Part shown: piece by piece, positions 53,455 through 63,938 of the stretch
How the letters are laid out: each line of letters opens with the position of its first letter
Position numbering within the stretch: position 1 is the first letter of the stretch
From: Haematococcus lacustris
Taxonomy: Eukaryota > Chlorophyta > Chlorophyceae > Chlamydomonadales > Haematococcaceae
Direction of reading: 5' to 3'
Length of the DNA stretch: 64,000 bases
NCBI GenBank assembly: GCA_030144725.1
Contig: JASKMD010000028.1
Location: 124,001-188,000 of the forward strand
Notes under the pieces: model-generated
The model's database searches: none
What the model was told of the DNA's origin: nothing
What the model saw: only the letters and a program-made list of their open reading frames with translations
Translations under genes and position numbers: made by a program

Positions 53455-54295
53455 CACTCGTGCAAATTAAGGGCTGGCTGGCTTGAAAAACTTGAGAGTT
53501 CAGGTCTGAAACTTGGCATGTAGGTTGTTGAGACCTAGGGGAGGTCAAGACTCTCTTGGGCCAAAGTGTAATTCTCACTCGGTGTCGAGTTGCTGGCCCA
53601 GGTGTGGGGCTTTGACCCTGATTTTGGCGAAGGGAGTTGGCACCGAGTGATCAAAGTAAGCTTTCATGAAATGTGAGTATGCGAAGTTGTGGAGGGTGAT
53701 TACAGCTGCCCAACCTAGTAGGTAGCATGCAAAAAGTCCAAGCCAGTGATGAGCTGTGGCCCGTGTCCTAGGACCCTGCGCAGGGTCCTAGCGTCACCAT
53801 GGTCGTAGGACCCTGCGCAGGGTCCTGGCGACCCTGCGCAGGGTCCTACTGACCCTATGAGTCAAGAGTTTTCCAGGTTTTGTTCTGACCCTGTGTGCCA
53901 GGACCTTGTCAGGCTTTATCGCAGACCCTTTGCTAGGTCCTGTCGTTTCTGTTTGGTATCCTCCCGACTCTGTGTGCCAGGACCCTGCGCAGGGTCCTAC
54001 GACCATGGTGACGCTAGGACCCTGCGCAGGGTCCTACAGACCCTGCGCAGGGTCCTGAAAACCCTGTGCAGGGTCCTGCTGACCCTGTGTGCCAGGACCC
54101 TGCGCAGGGTCCTACGACCATGGTGACGCTAGGACCCTGCGCAGGGTCCTACAGACCCTGCGCAGGGTCCTGAAAACCCTGCGCAGGGTCCTGGCAACCT
54201 TGTGTTGTAGCAACATACCCAGTGTGCCAGGACCCTGTGCAGGGTTTTCAGGACCTTGTGCAGGGTCCTGGCGACCCTGTGACGCATTCTATATA
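53455..54295. mobile_element. CACTA-like left end, third copy
   Basis: CACTCGTGCAAATTAAGGGC at 53455, then the same ~300-bp end sequence, followed by an array in which the palindrome is AGGACCCTGCGCAGGGTCCT (from ~53770). The block 53940-54060 is repeated almost exactly at 54085-54180. It stands in front of the full-length dioxygenase-like gene, as the end at 24996 stands in front of the truncated paralogue. Confidence 0.85.
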
Positions 54296-54449
54296 CTGTT
54301 CGTCCGGGCCTGTTAGGCATGATAACTTTATCCATGAAGTCCTGAACAGTGTCTTTGTAACATCCATGCATGCGTGTTGCAACCTCAACCATGCTGGCTA
54401 AATTGTCTGTTTGAAGATGTCGCATATCTATCATGTGAGGGCTGTTTGT

Positions 54450-56746
54450 TCAGATCCCATCAGAAGGCTCATATGGCTCCGTGTCTGGCACCATCTTGCC
54501 AGCCTGCCCCCTCCTGTTCCATTCCCCTGTCTGTGCTGTGATGGTCCCTCCCTGTATTGGCTGGAAGAGACCTTCGAACACGGGGCCAAGCTGGGACATA
54601 TTGACTGTAGTGTTGTCTGCTGGCTGGCCTGTCTTGCCAAAGCCATACAGCCTGGCGCCGCATGAGTCTGGCCTGCCGGCTGTCCCTTCATGCACGGTGT
54701 TGCCTCGGAACAGCACCAGCTGGCCAGCCTTCACCTGAACAAGGGTGCCCTCACGCAACAGTGCGTGGGTGGCTATGGCTGTCAGGCTAGACAAGTCCGG
54801 GTTGCCGTTTTTGTAGTATGGCGCTGCCTGCTCCATGAGCAAATGGCTGTACATGTAGGCAACCAAGTCGAAGTCCTGGCATGCCAACAGGAAGACAAAG
54901 CCGTCGTCCAGGCCCGACGCCACTGGTTTGAAGTCAGTGTGGGGTGCCTGGGGAGGGGCTGCGTGCTGCGCTGGCTCAATGAGCATTTCTTGCTCTTCGC
55001 CCTCTCCAACCATCTTTCTCTTGTTGACTGGGTCGTTGATGATGGTTGCCAAGGCATTGATAGGCCTGTCTAGCAGCTTCACCAAGACTGGTAGCAAGCG
55101 CGTGAAGTACTTTGTCAGGACTGCTTTGTGCTTCTGTACCTGCATGTAACACACATGTGAATATGGTCTGAAGTGATTGGTATTTGGTGTGAATGTTTAT
55201 TATAAGATGTATGCTGCTTTGCAATCGTTGCTGTGTGCTTACTTCAAAAATCTTGTCATGTCTCACCTCAGCTTTCTGCTCATCCGTCAGTTGGTCGTTG
55301 ATAGCTTTGGTGTCGGCGTTGCTGAGGGTTTTGAAGGTCAGGTCCAGCTTGCCTGAGGGTGACTTGGCCAACAGCACCTGCAGCCTCTGACCAGTGCCAT
55401 ATTGCGTGATGTACTCCGTGCGTTGCTGCGGGGTTTGTTGAGGTCGCACTGAGCTGAAAATCAAGCTGCAGTACACCCGGGTTAAGTAGATGATTGCCAC
55501 CACCACCTCCTTCCCAGGAAGGACGTCCTGTGCCAGCTGATACACTGTCATCCCTGCTGCCAGTGCTGCGTTCCTGCATGGAGCCTCCTGGCCTGGCATG
55601 AAGACCTTGCCAGGGTATGCCTTGTACGTCGGCTGCTGGAACACTTTGCCCTGCACGTACATAAGGTGTGATTGCTTTGTGTGGTATGCTACCGCTGCTG
55701 CAGATGTGTTGCCATTAGCGCACCCGCATGTTCATGGGGAAGTTCCAAGCTTGCAACGGCTGGAGGAACACTTCTGTGCCAGCCTGCATGTACGCAACGT
55801 AGGGGAATGTGATGGCCTGTTGGATCATAAGATCTAAGAACCGTGGGTGCCGAAGAATATTGCAGGTGCTTAAGACCCTGCGCAGGGTCCTGGCAACCCT
55901 GCGCAGGGTCGGGCAACCCTGCGCAGGGTCCTGGTGACCCTGCGCAGGGTCTTGGCAACCCTGCGCAGGGTCCTGGTGACCCTGTGCAGGGTCCTCGTGA
56001 CCCTTCAGATGGTACTGCGCTGCAGTTATCTGCTGGGTCCTGTTGACACACTAGGTTACCCTGTGCAGGGTTAGGCGACCCTGTGCAGGCGACCCTGTGC
56101 ACCCTACTGCGTATATGACACCACCAACATTTACCTGTGAGCTGGAAGTGCCTGCTGTACCCGTCGCCATCATGTTGATCATTGCCTGCGATCCAAGTAG
56201 TAGAAGCAAGCACTTTATCCATTGTTGTTGCTTAATTTATGCTATGATTCTTACCTTCAGGTTTTGGAGTTCTTGTTCCAGGTCATGGATCTTCTCCTTT
56301 GTCTCACCTTCGGGTTGTGCCTGCAATACACGCGCATCATATGTATACGTGAAACGTATGTACACTCATTAATCGTCTACATTTGCCATTACGGGCCTTC
56401 TCACATACGTATGTTATAGCCTGCGATGCATGGCAAATGTACATAATCATTGCCCGTGAACAAATGCTTGTAACGTGTTACCTGTACCTAAGCATGCTAA
56501 ACACGTGTACCTAAGCACGACATTCACGTCACGCCATAAATAGGCCCATTGCCTTTTTGCACCTGCGTCTCAGAGGTTTGCTCTGGTCTCCTCTTTTTTG
56601 CTGCTGAAGACAAGCCAGCCTCAACATGCTGTTGAGCCGCATTTGCCCCTGCTGCTGCTGCTGACCCCTCAGGTGTTTCTGCTACCCTGGAAGTACCTGC
56701 AGATGTGGGCCATGCTGCAGCTGGCCCTGATGTCTGCTGCTGCTGC

Positions 56747-56783
<37 letters not shown>

Positions 56784-56851
56784 CCTGCCCTTCTTGCTGC
56801 CCCTGCCCCTGCCACTGAAGCTGTTGCTGCTGTCCCTGCCTCTCCTGCTGC

Positions 56852-56911
<60 letters not shown>

Positions 56912-57769
56912 ACCTGCTGCACCTGCTGCCCCTGCCTCTGCCCATCCCCCTGGCCTTGCTGTTGCTGCTCCTGCTGCAGCGGCTGTAATTGCTGCTGAGT
57001 GGATGTGGCCGAAGCAACCTGTGAGATGCCCTGTTGGCTTGACGGTGTGTCTGGAGTCATCCTTTGCCACAGGTTCTTGCATGTTTGCCTCAGCTGCAGG
57101 TACTCATCAGGCAAGTCCTGGTCGACTTTGGCTGCAGGCGTGCAGCCAGCATGGCATTGCTTGCCGGATTAGTTGGTATGCACGTGAGTATGTCGTATGG
57201 ATGAAGGTAGGGTAAGTCCAGTTCGCTTACGCTAGGCAAGTACTATTGGCAACTGTATTGGGGTGTGCTTGCTTGTTTGCATGGCCCTCCTTCAATACCT
57301 TTGCAGTACATTGCCTGCAGGTACACGAACTGTTGCTGCGCTGCTTGCCATTTTGTGGCGAAGAATGCTTGCAACCCATGCCACTGTGCTCGGTTGTTTG
57401 GGAACGCTGGATATGAAGTATCCTCCCATGACCTGTGAAACAAGTGACTGGGTTAAAGCAATTGTAACATACTCAGCATCATGGTTGGCGTGCTTCCTAC
57501 CTGTGCACAAACTGAAATAGGTCGCCTTTAGTCATGGTGACTTTCTTTGCTGTGTCCTGGCTCAACGCCACTCCAGCTGCTATTAGTTTGACCCGCTCTG
57601 ACATGGGGGCCAATGCCGTCGCCTCCTGCATGCCAGTTAATGAATGGTTTGATTCTTCTACATCCCGCAACATCATTCGTTGTAAGTGCTGACTCACTTG
57701 GTTCGGCACGGCGAATCGAGGCCAAAAGATTGGCATGACTCGCTTCATCGCCTCTGTAGCTGTCTCCAT
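54450..57769 (-). CDS. 2OG-Fe(II) dioxygenase-like protein, full length
   Basis: Eight exons, minus strand: 57501-57769 (start ATG at 57767-57769; an upstream exon cannot be excluded), 57299-57432, 56563-57131, 56255-56320, 56135-56185, 55724-55816, 55267-55650, 54450-55139. They total 2,256 bases, 751 residues, with exact frame closure and GT-AG borders. Features in order: helical N-terminus (ATEAMKRVMPIFWPRF); FATKWQAAQQQFVYLQ; a Gln-rich tract with poly-Gln from CAG/CTG runs; basic SSAAKKRRPEQ, nuclear-localisation-like; coiled-coil EKIHDLEQELQNLK; YGTGQRLQVLLAK; and the catalytic-like domain with HTD (APHTDF), GNTVHEG and ARLYGFG, the HxD...H...R ligands of 2-oxoglutarate/Fe(II) oxygenases. 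The truncated gene at 27157-29094 is its paralogue. Substrate unknown; nuclear action on DNA, RNA or chromatin is inferred from the basic motif and the link to transposons. Confidence 0.65.
55872..56105. repeat. GACCCTGCGCAGGGTC array in an intron
   Basis: Seven ACCCTGCGCAGGGTC palindromes plus looser copies between exons ending at 55724-55816 and 56135 of the dioxygenase-like gene; same family as the subterminal arrays. Confidence 0.88.
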
Positions 57770-57933
57770 TGGCTTTGTGGTGGTGTGAAGTATTTCGTTA
57801 TGTAGCGATTCGAAGTATGTTCGATTTGGTGTGGTGACTGCATGCACTGTATGGAATTCTCACGGTGTAGTTTAGGCATTGAAAGGTGGGAGACATTGGG
57901 GCAGTTGTCTTGTTACACCAGGCCCAGGGGCAT

Positions 57934-59226
57934 CTATTCGACAGCCTCCTTGAATGTAAGGTGCCGATCAGCCCCTGATGCCTCTAGCAGGGCATTCAAT
58001 ATGGATGGCTCTTCGTACACCCAACCCCGTGGAGAAGAGAGGGTCATTGTGAACTGCACTGACCCAGATGCTGCAAACAATGACACCAATTCCTCTGCTA
58101 CCACACGCTCGCATGCACCCTTACAATGCACAATGTCTACCCTCACAGCCCTAGGTGCCATGCTCCTAAACAAGACCTGTAGCCACTCCAACCGTGGCCC
58201 CACACTGCCTCCTATGAACCTGACACGGGCACACTGCTGTAGCAATGGCACCAAGGCGTTCATCACGCTGACATCCAGCATGATGACGTACCCATTCTCC
58301 CAGGTTTCCTTCCCCAGGTGCACATCCACCTCCTCGTAGTACCCCACCATGGGCTGAAGTGCTGCCATTGCTGCTTGCCCCTCCGCTGATGTCCACATGT
58401 ATTGTAGAGCCAGCATCCCAATGGTTGGCTTCACTGAGCTGTCTGTGATGAGGCTGGACACTGCAGTGGATATCTGTGGCATGTCTCGAGCATCGAGGTC
58501 CACGTGCAGCACATCCACCGTGAGCTGTGTGGAAGATTGGAGGGGGAGGCTGGCCGCATGCTTGAGCTGCATCTCTGCAACCCTGACCACCTCCCACTGA
58601 GAAGCCACTCCACGTAGTGAGTGGGTAGGTTCACCCACGTCCCAAACATCCAAGTGGGTCAGGTGCATAGCTGACCCAACACAAGCCCACATGTCTCCAA
58701 TCACATTGTTCCTAGGGCCGCCACCGCGGATGTCCAGCTGTTTGATGTGTCCCTTGCTGTGGCTGAGCAGGCTGCTGAGGTCATCCGCCATCACTAAATA
58801 TCCGATAATGGACAGCCGGTGGCAGGCTGGGAAGCTGTCCATCAGCTGTTGTACCAGGTGGGGATCCATTGCCACGGCCGAGCAACCGAAGTCACCAATG
58901 CTTGTCGCACTGAACTCCACTGCTGTGACGGAGGCACAAACCCCCACGAGGTTCATGGTTTTGCACAACATGTCCGCAGCCTCCACGCTGTCTGCGATAC
59001 TCCTCTGGTACAGCGTCAATGTGAATGGTTGTTGTCGCCCTTGCAATACCTCCAATGTCCCCGAGCCGATGGCGGGCGCGTTGATGGGCATTGTGAATCT
59101 GGGAGCGACGTAGGGGGTAAGAGCTAAACACCGTTTGTCGATGAGGGGGAAGGCCCGCCCGCCACTCCGGGATACTACTGACAGCAATTCAATTGGGAGG
59201 TCCAGCAATTGGGTAGCGCGCGACAT
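57934..59226 (-). CDS. F-box-like/LRR-like protein, paralogue 1
   Basis: Intronless, 430 codons from the ATG at 59224-59226, chosen because MSRATQLLDLPIELL aligns with the starts of the two neighbours. The N-terminus LLDLPIELLSVVSRSGGRAFPLIDKRC resembles a degenerate F-box. The rest alternates short hydrophobic strands and helices in an LRR-like rhythm (CHRLSIIGYLVMADDLSSLL, IKQLDIRGG, LTHLDVWDV, RVRFIGGSVGP). A TTACA (minus-strand TGTAA) lies at 57913-57917, just after the stop. Possibly a substrate adaptor of an SCF ubiquitin ligase; not proven. Confidence 0.6.
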   Translation of the reverse strand: MSRATQLLDLPIELLSVVSRSGGRAFPLIDKRCLALTPYVAPRFTMPINAPAIGSGTLEVLQGRQQPFTLTLYQRSIADSVEAADMLCKTMNLVGVCASVTAVEFSATSIGDFGCSAVAMDPHLVQQLMDSFPACHRLSIIGYLVMADDLSSLLSHSKGHIKQLDIRGGGPRNNVIGDMWACVGSAMHLTHLDVWDVGEPTHSLRGVASQWEVVRVAEMQLKHAASLPLQSSTQLTVDVLHVDLDARDMPQISTAVSSLITDSSVKPTIGMLALQYMWTSAEGQAAMAALQPMVGYYEEVDVHLGKETWENGYVIMLDVSVMNALVPLLQQCARVRFIGGSVGPRLEWLQVLFRSMAPRAVRVDIVHCKGACERVVAEELVSLFAASGSVQFTMTLSSPRGWVYEEPSILNALLEASGADRHLTFKEAVE

Positions 59227-59466
59227 GATTATCGCGCGGTGTGTGTTCGACCCAACTTTGTGTTTGTCTTGTACTTGTAGATGGCATGGAGATTTGTCAC
59301 TGGGGTTCAGGGTATTCATGAGCATCGTGTTAGTGTGCTGTGACAGAAAATGACGAAGGTTGTGTTTTGTAGTTCTTTGCCTTCCTCTTAACCGCCCATG
59401 TCACTTGTCATTAAAAGCCGCTTTAGTCAGTCGTTGCCTACTCCCTTTGCCCAAATCTGGGTTGGT

Positions 59467-59636
59467 AGGACCCTGCGCAGGGTTGCCAGGACCCTGCGCA
59501 GGGTTGCCAGGACCCTGCGCAGGGTTGCCAGGACCCTGCGCAGGGTTGACAGGACCCTGCGCCGGGTTGACAGGACCCTGCGCCGGGTCACCAGGACCCT
59601 GCGCAGGGTTGCCAGGACCCTGCGCAGGGTTGTCCG
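59467..59636. repeat. AGGACCCTGCGCAGGGTTGCC tandem array
   Basis: Eight ~21-bp units with the palindrome core ACCCTGCGCAGGGT, two with CGCCGGGT. Lies between F-box-like paralogues 1 and 2. Reads open on both strands as an artefact. Confidence 0.92.
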
Positions 59637-59694
59637 GATGGATGGATCCCAAGGTCGGTGACAGGGCTTACAGTTAGACGAAGACCCAGTGATC

Positions 59695-61007
59695 TTAGGG
59701 TCGGTCGAAAACGCTGTCATACCAGTCCATCTCCTCCATGCTCACACGCAGTGGCCCAAACTGATAATCAGACAGATCGCAGTCACCCAGATCCTCTTGG
59801 GCCCCCATTGGGGACGTCAGGAAGTAATCGATTTGTATGTCGATGTCCCTACCACCATGCTCCTCCACATACTCCTCCATGGACAATAGCACATCCTCAT
59901 AAAGGTCGTAGCACTGGTGGATGTGCACCTTTGCAATGGAGGGGGCGTCATCGACAATGGCCCGCCACATCCCAAGGCTGGGCTGTAGTGAAGCCCTCCT
60001 GATGCGCAACTCACTGCAGCCCTGGCACACCGGGAGCAAGGCCTCCATGACATCAGCATCAAACTCCTGGATGTCATCTTCATCATTCCAATCACCACAC
60101 ACAACATCCACCACGCGAATGCACCCTGCCAAGGGTTGCAATGCAGCCAGAACGGCCAGCTCCTCATCAGATGTGTCAACAATGTCGACACGCAAAACGT
60201 CTACCTTGGGCCTGACAGGCACGCCCACAGCAAAGCATGAGGCACCGGCAGTGATACCAGCCAGGTCGTCTGCCCTAGCAACCACGCGCAGTCTGTCAAT
60301 GTGCACCACCTCCTCCACAGCATGCAGGGGCAGCATGCTCAAATATTCAACGTCGGCCTTGCCTACATGCAGCGTGCGCCACTGGCATGGCAGATCATGC
60401 AAAGACTCATCAGGGGGGTCCAGGAGGTCCATCTGCAGTTGAACGCTTCCCTGTAGAACGCTGACTCCCCAGGGCTGTGGAGAAATGCCTGGCTGATGTC
60501 TACATGGCGTAGCTGTGCCTTCAAAGCTGTGTCGGATAGGAGGCGGGCTAACACTTCATAGCTCATGCCGAAAGCCAGGGTGAGGGAGTCCATGTTGGGG
60601 AAGCTGTCAGCCAAGGTGGCTCCTAGCCAGGCACCCATCTCTCCATTTCCAAAACCAGGGCCGTCCAGCACCACCTCATGCACGGCCGTGCATCCCCACA
60701 ACAGTCCGATCACAAACCGCAGCATGTCGGGTATGTTGTGTCGTGGCCCAGGCTCGTTCCATAGCAGCTGCAGCTGCAACGGCTGCTCCCTTGCTCGCAA
60801 GACCGCGCGGGCAGCTGGCGTCAGGAAACGGCTGACATTCGTGCTGTCCAGGTGCAGGACTAGCGTGGGGCAGGTTTCTAGACTCGCGAGTAGAGTGGTT
60901 TTACAGGCTAGGCTGAATGCTCGCGCGCCGGGGGCTGAAGTGACGGATCGTGCTATGAGCGCGAGGACAACACTAGGCAAATCGAGGAGCTGGGTGTGGT
61001 GAGACAT
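59695..61007 (-). pseudogene. F-box-like/LRR-like protein, paralogue 2, frameshifted
   Basis: Starts with ATG at 61005-61007 (MSHHTQLLDLPSVVLALIARS) and continues to about 60440; then the homologous reading continues in another frame (MDLLDPPDESLHDLP...) to the stop at 59695. The break is near GCGTTCAACTGCAG and looks like a one-base loss; no convincing intron. Shared features with the neighbours: LLDLP start, REQPLQLQLLW, GLLWGCTAVHEV, GAWLGATLADSFPNMDSLTL, LRHVDIS, LAALQPLAG. TTACA at 59667-59671 is a plausible poly(A) signal on the minus strand. Could be a pseudogene or an assembly error. Confidence 0.6.
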
Positions 61008-61666
61008 AGGTGTCGGGTGAAGACACGTGAAGCGAGTAATTAAGACAGCATCACTGATGGCATGAAGGCTTTCTCGTGTAATCACCTAATGTGAGTAGGA
61101 GCACAACACACTCTTACATGTCATCTGGTACTCTTGTTGTGGTGGGGCCTGTTGCATGTCCATGCCCTATTGCTGTGGTGGGGCTGGCTGCATAGCTGGC
61201 TCCGTCTCTTGCCATGACTGGCCCACCACTACTTCCTTCATAGCATCCCGCCACTCCCTTCTCTGCGCCACATGGCTTGGGGTCAGAACTGGCGTTCCAG
61301 GCCTCCATCTTGTGTATTTTGTCCTCTCGTACTCCTCTTGTACCAACCGCGAATCCTGTTCTCGCAAGCACGGGTGCGGGATAAGCCACGGCTTGTCCTG
61401 CCATCTCCGCTTGGCCTCCAGGGTGATGGCTTGCTGGGTCGCTGTGTGCAGTAAGCGCGAGTGGGCATCGGGCGATTGGGGGAGGCCAGACATGTTAACG
61501 CTTCGTGTTGATGAGCTGGCACGTCAATTGTTGCGCGATGCTTGCGTGTGCGATGCTGTGCTGTGCCATAGTATGAGGTTGAAATGTTAGGTGGGCGTGC
61601 AAGTGCATGGTGCAAGCGCTGGTGCTTCCTGAATCCCTCCGCGAAGCACAACCTGCACAATACACC
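61008..61666. promoter_or_regulatory. Shared upstream region of two divergent F-box-like genes
   Basis: 659 bases between the start codons at 61007 (minus) and 61667 (plus). Must hold both promoters; no TATA box or other defined element stands out. A 401-codon reading of the plus gene would extend 20 codons into it. Confidence 0.35.
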
Positions 61667-62812
61667 ATGTCCCCAGCATCGCAGCGCCAGAACCTGCCCG
61701 AAAACTTGATTCCTACGCTCGCAGTACATTTCATCCGAGCCAGAGCGGGTCGGGTGTTCAGCCGCCTCAGCAAGAAGTGCTGGGAGGCGTGCTTCCTGAA
61801 TTGCGACGCCTTCAGCATCAACATCACCAGCGAAACAATCACCACCCACCTATCTCCTTACCATCTTATGCTATTGCGCGGCCGTCAAAAGCCCCTGTCA
61901 CTGAGGCTCCAAATCCAGACTTCACTCGGAGCGGCGATTCATCGGTGCAGAGTGGACTGGGTGCTTGGGCTTCTCGGACGATGCGAAGCCGTGCACGAAG
62001 TGGCAATCAGGTTCGTCAACCAAGCAGTGGAGTCGTCGCCATGGTGGAAGAGGCACTACGAGCCCTTGCCAATGGGGGCTTGGTTGGGGGAGAGGCTGAA
62101 GGCCAACTTCCCCAAGTGCCACTACCTCCGTTTCCGGGGATTCACCTTCAGCCCAGCACAGGTGGAGGCACTCATGCGCCACAGCCTCATCGCGCAGCGC
62201 ATCACCCACCTTGACATCCACACCGGTGTCCTGGAGGTCTCCTTGGGTGACAACTGGCAAGCATATGAGGACATTGCGTTGAAGCTGACGTCCTTGTGGG
62301 CCCCGCACCTTGGCCCCTTGCCCCACTCCCTACGTCATCGCCCTAGCAACCTCAAGGTACTCTGCGTCCGGGAGATGGCTATCCAGCAGGTTGGCAACCT
62401 GCCCACCACCATATCTCTGCTACAGATAGCCCGCCTCATTGCCGTCCTCCCAGCGCGGGACTTGCCAAGTGTGGCTCGAGGGGTGGAGGCTATCTCCACA
62501 GGGTGCTTCGAGAAGGTTGAGATAGGGCTGTTGGTCCTAATCTTCACATGCAAGGAGGGTGGAAGCCGTGCCTCCCTGGCACCACTCATGCCGTTGGTGG
62601 GCCAGTTTGGGGAGGCGTTTGTGGAGGTTGATGGGCTAACAGCACAAGGGCCACATCTGATGGAGGCCGCCATTTGCCACCTGCCTCCACTGCTGGCTGG
62701 GTGTGCTGGGGTCACGTTCGACGGGTGCACAAGGCCTCTGTACTGCTGGTCAGAGGCCCTCTTCAAGCGCAGCCTGGCACCCGGTGGCACTGTGAGCTAT
62801 CACGCAGAGTGA
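61667..62812 (+). CDS. F-box-like/LRR-like protein, paralogue 3
   Basis: Intronless, 381 codons from the ATG at 61667-61669, which aligns with paralogues 1 and 2; an in-frame ATG 20 codons upstream (61607) also exists. N-terminus NLPENLIPTLAVHFIRARAGRVFSRLSKKCW is F-box-like. Shared family features: LLRGRQKPLSLRLQ, LGLLGRCEAVHEVAIR, MGAWLGERLKANFPKCHYLRF, ITHLDIHTG, LAPLMPLVGQF, LLAGCAGVTFDGC. No frame breaks. Function unknown; an SCF adaptor role is inferred only from the N-terminal pattern. Confidence 0.65.
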   Translation: MSPASQRQNLPENLIPTLAVHFIRARAGRVFSRLSKKCWEACFLNCDAFSINITSETITTHLSPYHLMLLRGRQKPLSLRLQIQTSLGAAIHRCRVDWVLGLLGRCEAVHEVAIRFVNQAVESSPWWKRHYEPLPMGAWLGERLKANFPKCHYLRFRGFTFSPAQVEALMRHSLIAQRITHLDIHTGVLEVSLGDNWQAYEDIALKLTSLWAPHLGPLPHSLRHRPSNLKVLCVREMAIQQVGNLPTTISLLQIARLIAVLPARDLPSVARGVEAISTGCFEKVEIGLLVLIFTCKEGGSRASLAPLMPLVGQFGEAFVEVDGLTAQGPHLMEAAICHLPPLLAGCAGVTFDGCTRPLYCWSEALFKRSLAPGGTVSYHAE

Positions 62813-63107
62813 CATTATGAGGCCTGGCAATAGTTGTGCCAGACAGGGTGACACATGGAACCACACTGATGGGGTGCAACGTTGCTATGTGCCATGCCCC
62901 ATGCCTTGGGGTCAATTGTGTGTATGTGTGGCATGAAGACCATTTGAAAGTACACTGACGGTGGACAATGTTGTTGGTGCTCATGTTACATGTGGAGACG
63001 GTCACGGGATGTTGTCAACCACATGACTCTAACCCCTTGAACATGATTCTTGGGTAGCGCCTTACATCCGGTGTCCACGAAGCGCCTCAGCTAAATAGAA
63101 GGAGCTG
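62813..63107. other. Intergenic between convergent genes
   Basis: No coding sequence. TTACA at 63062-63066 reads TGTAA on the minus strand, about 42 bases after the stop of the gene at 63108, a likely poly(A) signal. Confidence 0.5.
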
Positions 63108-63938
63108 TCACCGGGCATCATACAAATCAGCCACCGCCACAACGGGGGGCGCCTCCTCATCATCTGCATCTGCTGCCCCTGCTGCCCCTGGCCCAGCCTC
63201 AGACCCTACCCCTACCCCAGCCACAGCCTCCACCCCAGCCCCTGCCTCTGCCCCAGGTGTCCCTGCTGCCCCAGGTGCCCCTGCTGCCACTGCCCCTGCT
63301 GCCCCTGCTGCCCCTGCTGCCACTGCCCCTGCTGCCCCTGCTGCCCCTGCTGCCACTGCCCCTGCTGCCCCTGCTGCCACTGCCCCTGCTGTAGGTTGAT
63401 GGACCCCTGTTGCTGCTGCCTGCACCGACCCTGCTGCACCTGCTGCCTCTGCTGCCCCAGCCTTTACCCCTGCCTTTGGACGTACCCCTGCCTTTGCCCC
63501 TGCCGCTGCACCTGCCCCTACCTTTGCCCGTGCCCCAGCAGTCCCTGCTGCCCCTGCAGCCAAGCCTGTCAGTAGCGCCACAGCGCGGTCATCTGCATGA
63601 GCATCAGCTTCTTGGTCGGCCTTCCTCTTCGGCCTCAGCTTCTTGGCTGCAGCTGGCGGGGGCTGAGCTGCCTTTGCAGCCCCCTTGCCCCTTCGCTGGG
63701 GTGGTGAAGCTGGACCAGCCTGCTGGCCAGCACTGCTGCTAGCCTCCCACTGACGCTCCAGCCGCTCCTTGTACCCCACCAGGATGCCCATGTGCTTCAC
63801 CTGCGACCAGCGGGTGAAGGTAGAGTAAGGTACAGGGTAGGGTATGAAGGTAGGGTATGGTCAACTTGCCTGCCAGGTGGATTGGTCCTTGGTGCAGGCC
63901 TCCAACAGCAGCTTCTTGGCCTGCGCCACCGCCACCAC
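63108..63938 (-). CDS. Ala/Gly-rich nuclear protein, C-terminal part
   Basis: Two exons are visible: 63870-63938 and 63108-63800 (stop at 63108). The intron has a GC donor (CTGGCAG|GCAAGT) and AG acceptor, phase 0. The joined sequence gives KKLLLEACTKDQSTWQVKHMGILVGYKERLERQW, a helical segment, then a Pro/Ala-rich stretch with a strong bipartite basic motif (KKLRPKRKADQ) that would target the nucleus, then ~150 residues of AAGAAGAV-type repeats and an acidic end (ADDEEAPPVVAVADLYDAR). The layout helix/basic motif/low-complexity resembles the middle of the dioxygenase-like gene, but no catalytic part is seen. The 5' exons lie beyond the window or upstream of 63938. Confidence 0.5.

Noticed and set aside
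56669..57215. Ala-rich ORFs over the poly-Gln exon
   Set aside because: Frame-shifted and antisense readings of CTG/CAG runs in the minus-strand oxygenase-like gene.
59358..59720. ORFs of ~85-105 codons on both strands
   Set aside because: Readings of the 21-bp palindrome array.
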